NCBI RefSeq assembly: GCF_003864415.1
Contig: NZ_BFFP01000020.1
Coordinates: 1-43,954 of the forward strand
DNA: 43,954 nucleotides
Direction: 5' to 3'
Origin: Ligilactobacillus salitolerans
Lineage (GTDB): Bacteria; Bacillota; Bacilli; Lactobacillales; Lactobacillaceae
The stretch's first letter is position 1. Every line of letters begins with the position of its first letter. Below, one piece after another: positions 42,583-43,954 of this stretch. Both the position numbers and the translations under genes were made by a program. Under the pieces are notes generated by a model. It did no database searches. It saw nothing but the letters and a program-made list of their open reading frames with translations, and was not told where the DNA came from.

Positions 42583-43917
42583 TTATACCATGTATCTCTT
42601 ACCGTTGAATTCGACCTTGCCAACTGTTACTCCCACGTGTGGTTCTGAGAGCCTCTGGGGCTGTCTCAACAGCTTAAGAATGAATTTACCGTCATAACTC
42701 CATTTATCACGTTTTAAAGCAACTTGGGGCAATCCCAGGTAATACTCTAAATTATTATTTTTGTCGCAATCAATGATCAAAGCTTGCGCCTCTGCTCCTT
42801 GCGCACTCCAGTACTTGCCATGCCCTTTTAAACGGTAACTGTATCTCCGGTGTCCGCTCTCGCTGGTCCCTAAACCACCAGGGTTATGGAGTTTTCCGTT
42901 CCACCAGAGAGGTTCTAGAGACGACCAGTTTCGGTTTAAATACTCAGCTAGTTTATTGATCTCAGCTCGCGCTAAATAATTTCCACTAGGATCTGTACTC
43001 AATTGACTATCGATTGTAGTTAAAACTAATTCGACATCCTTCCAGCTGTAATCACGGAAGACTGCTCGCAATAGCTTTTGAATCAGTTCTGGATGTGACT
43101 GACTTAAACGTTCTTCCAGCTTGCGACGGACATGAAAATGATCTAGTTGATGGATCCACTGCTTAGCACCACTCCCGAAACGTTCAAACTTGTCCGCAGT
43201 ATAACCGCTGCCGTTATCAGAGTTAGTAATGACAACCGTTTCTCGCAAATCGTAGTGGGCATGCAGGTACATGTCTGCTTGCCAGAAAACCGCTTCACGG
43301 TCAGTGCCTGAGAAAGTTTTCGCGTTGATCAATTCTTTGCGCTGTTTAACTGGCTGTCCGTCTCGCTTTAACAGTTTCTGACTACCTTCATGGACCGTGA
43401 CCCGGTGGAGTGAACCATGGCGGACCAAATTGCCGCACTCCTTAAACAATAAAGCATCTCCAGTCACCACTAAATAAGGGACTTGGCGACGTTTTGTCAG
43501 CTGACTTGTTTCAATGGCATCTTGAGCTTGAACAGCTTCGCTTTCCTTTTGGGCCTTGATCTGTGCACCAGTGACATGTACGATCTGGTTAACAGCTTGA
43601 TGACTTAAGGTTACTGGAGTCAAGAGCGAAAAGACTTCAGCCTCATGCCGATTAGTCATCCCCGGACTAGCTTTAGCAACCAGATATTTTAACAGCGGGG
43701 TCACCCGCTGCCGGCCCTCAAAACCCAAAAACCGATCCAAGGCAAAGAAGTTTTCTTTGCCAGCAGGAGTACGATAATACCGTCTGACATAGCTGATCTC
43801 TCCAAAAGCAGTCAAAATCGTCCTTTGTTTCTTTTGATGGATCAGGTTTTGACTTTTTTCTTGGGCAAGTTCATCATCAAGCTGTGTCAAAGCCAACGAA
43901 ATTGCTTGTCGAGCCAA
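42583..43917 (-). CDS. ISLre2-family transposase, 5' end uncertain
   Basis: A 444-residue ISLre2-type transposase (formerly UPF0236). Typical segments are LTQLDDELAQ, GEISYVRRYYRTP, LVAKASPGMTNRHEAE, VTGDALLF, NSDNGSGYTADKF and HQLDHFHVRRKLEERL. The first usable start is TTG 43917, without a good ribosome binding site. The frame reads on as KGQQISAFFVSLARQ upstream but meets TAA at 43951-43953. Family members, as I recall, carry some 40-60 more N-terminal residues, so a frameshift or truncation is likely. Confidence 0.75.
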   Translation of the reverse strand: MARQAISLALTQLDDELAQEKSQNLIHQKKQRTILTAFGEISYVRRYYRTPAGKENFFALDRFLGFEGRQRVTPLLKYLVAKASPGMTNRHEAEVFSLLTPVTLSHQAVNQIVHVTGAQIKAQKESEAVQAQDAIETSQLTKRRQVPYLVVTGDALLFKECGNLVRHGSLHRVTVHEGSQKLLKRDGQPVKQRKELINAKTFSGTDREAVFWQADMYLHAHYDLRETVVITNSDNGSGYTADKFERFGSGAKQWIHQLDHFHVRRKLEERLSQSHPELIQKLLRAVFRDYSWKDVELVLTTIDSQLSTDPSGNYLARAEINKLAEYLNRNWSSLEPLWWNGKLHNPGGLGTSESGHRRYSYRLKGHGKYWSAQGAEAQALIIDCDKNNNLEYYLGLPQVALKRDKWSYDGKFILKLLRQPQRLSEPHVGVTVGKVEFNGKRYMV

Positions 43918-43954
43918 ACTAACGAAAAAAGCACTAATTTGTTGTCCTTTTTAA

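Larger units (their letters stand above)
42526..43954 (-). mobile_element. ISLre2-family insertion sequence (partial)
   Basis: The transposase gene runs to near the right window edge, so only the 3' side of the element is visible. The 54-bp palindrome at its end may be, or contain, the terminal repeat. The other end is outside the window, so the terminal repeats and target duplication cannot be checked. Confidence 0.7.

Noticed and set aside
42396-42608. Plus-strand ORF of 70 codons spanning the 54-bp palindrome
   Set aside because: The translation reads through the palindrome and the antisense end of the transposase gene, with no ribosome binding site and no domain pattern.
1-43954. CRISPR array, tRNA, rRNA, riboswitch or T-box
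   Set aside because: I saw no regularly spaced repeats, no cloverleaf or rRNA-like sequence and no recognisable leader motif; a covariance-model search was not possible.

Overview
The window looks like a low-to-mid-GC Firmicute chromosome, most likely a Lactobacillaceae species. The evidence is the gene order fur-xerD-ribT-scpA-scpB-rluB-ypbB-recQ, cmk-rpsA-der-hup, dapB-cca-ABC-F-thyA, rbgA-rnhB-dprA-topA-xerC-hslV-hslU and parE-parC. An L. casei-type long ThyA, strong AAGGAGG ribosome binding sites and an ISLre2-type transposase agree with this. I cannot name the species. It is mostly core chromosome rather than an accessory island.

Layout. 1-3.0 kb: terminator of an upstream gene outside the window, then DUF441, cvfB, a Fur-family regulator and xerD. 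3.1-8.1 kb: ribT, scpA/scpB (condensin partners of SMC), rluB, ypbB and recQ, tightly packed and often overlapping. 8.2-14.4 kb: a membrane-anchored LysM protein with no normal start codon, cmk, rpsA, der, hup and a YpiA-like TPR protein. 14.4-15.3 kb: a minus-strand protein that resembles a tyrosine recombinase but has lost the catalytic residues, with a 36-nt palindrome over its own promoter. 15.4-23.7 kb: dapB, cca, a YfmR/Uup-type ABC-F, thyA, a GDSL hydrolase, YpmS, YozE and a CtpB-like S41 protease. 23.9-32.7 kb: rbgA, rnhB, dprA, topA, xerC, hslV, hslU and a GalM-like epimerase. 32.8-38.3 kb: plsY (minus), then parE and parC. 38.4-38.9 kb: a LURP-one/YxjI-like protein.

The most notable site is at 39285-39312, a 28-bp sequence that fits a Firmicutes chromosomal dif site. 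It has an AGTTTACATAA arm, a hexamer that reads TGTATA on the minus strand, and a TTATCGAAAGT arm. It lies in a 521-bp non-coding gap exactly where gene polarity flips. Nearly all genes to its left are on the plus strand and all genes to its right are on the minus strand, as expected where the two replichores meet. The genes for XerC, XerD, topoisomerase IV and ScpAB, which resolve, decatenate and segregate chromosomes, are all in this same terminus-proximal window.

Right of dif, on the minus strand: lepB, a four-TM protein, a TIM-barrel protein and a DegV protein. An ISLre2-family element follows, whose transposase 3' end abuts a perfect 54-bp palindrome.

Several regulatory oddities deserve attention: an ACG (or mutated ATG) start for the LysM gene; a 17-codon leader ORF whose stop overlaps the hslU start; the dprA ribosome binding site buried in a terminator-like hairpin; multi-hairpin leaders before hup, the TPR gene and parE; and two strong minus-strand terminators with no matching minus-strand gene.
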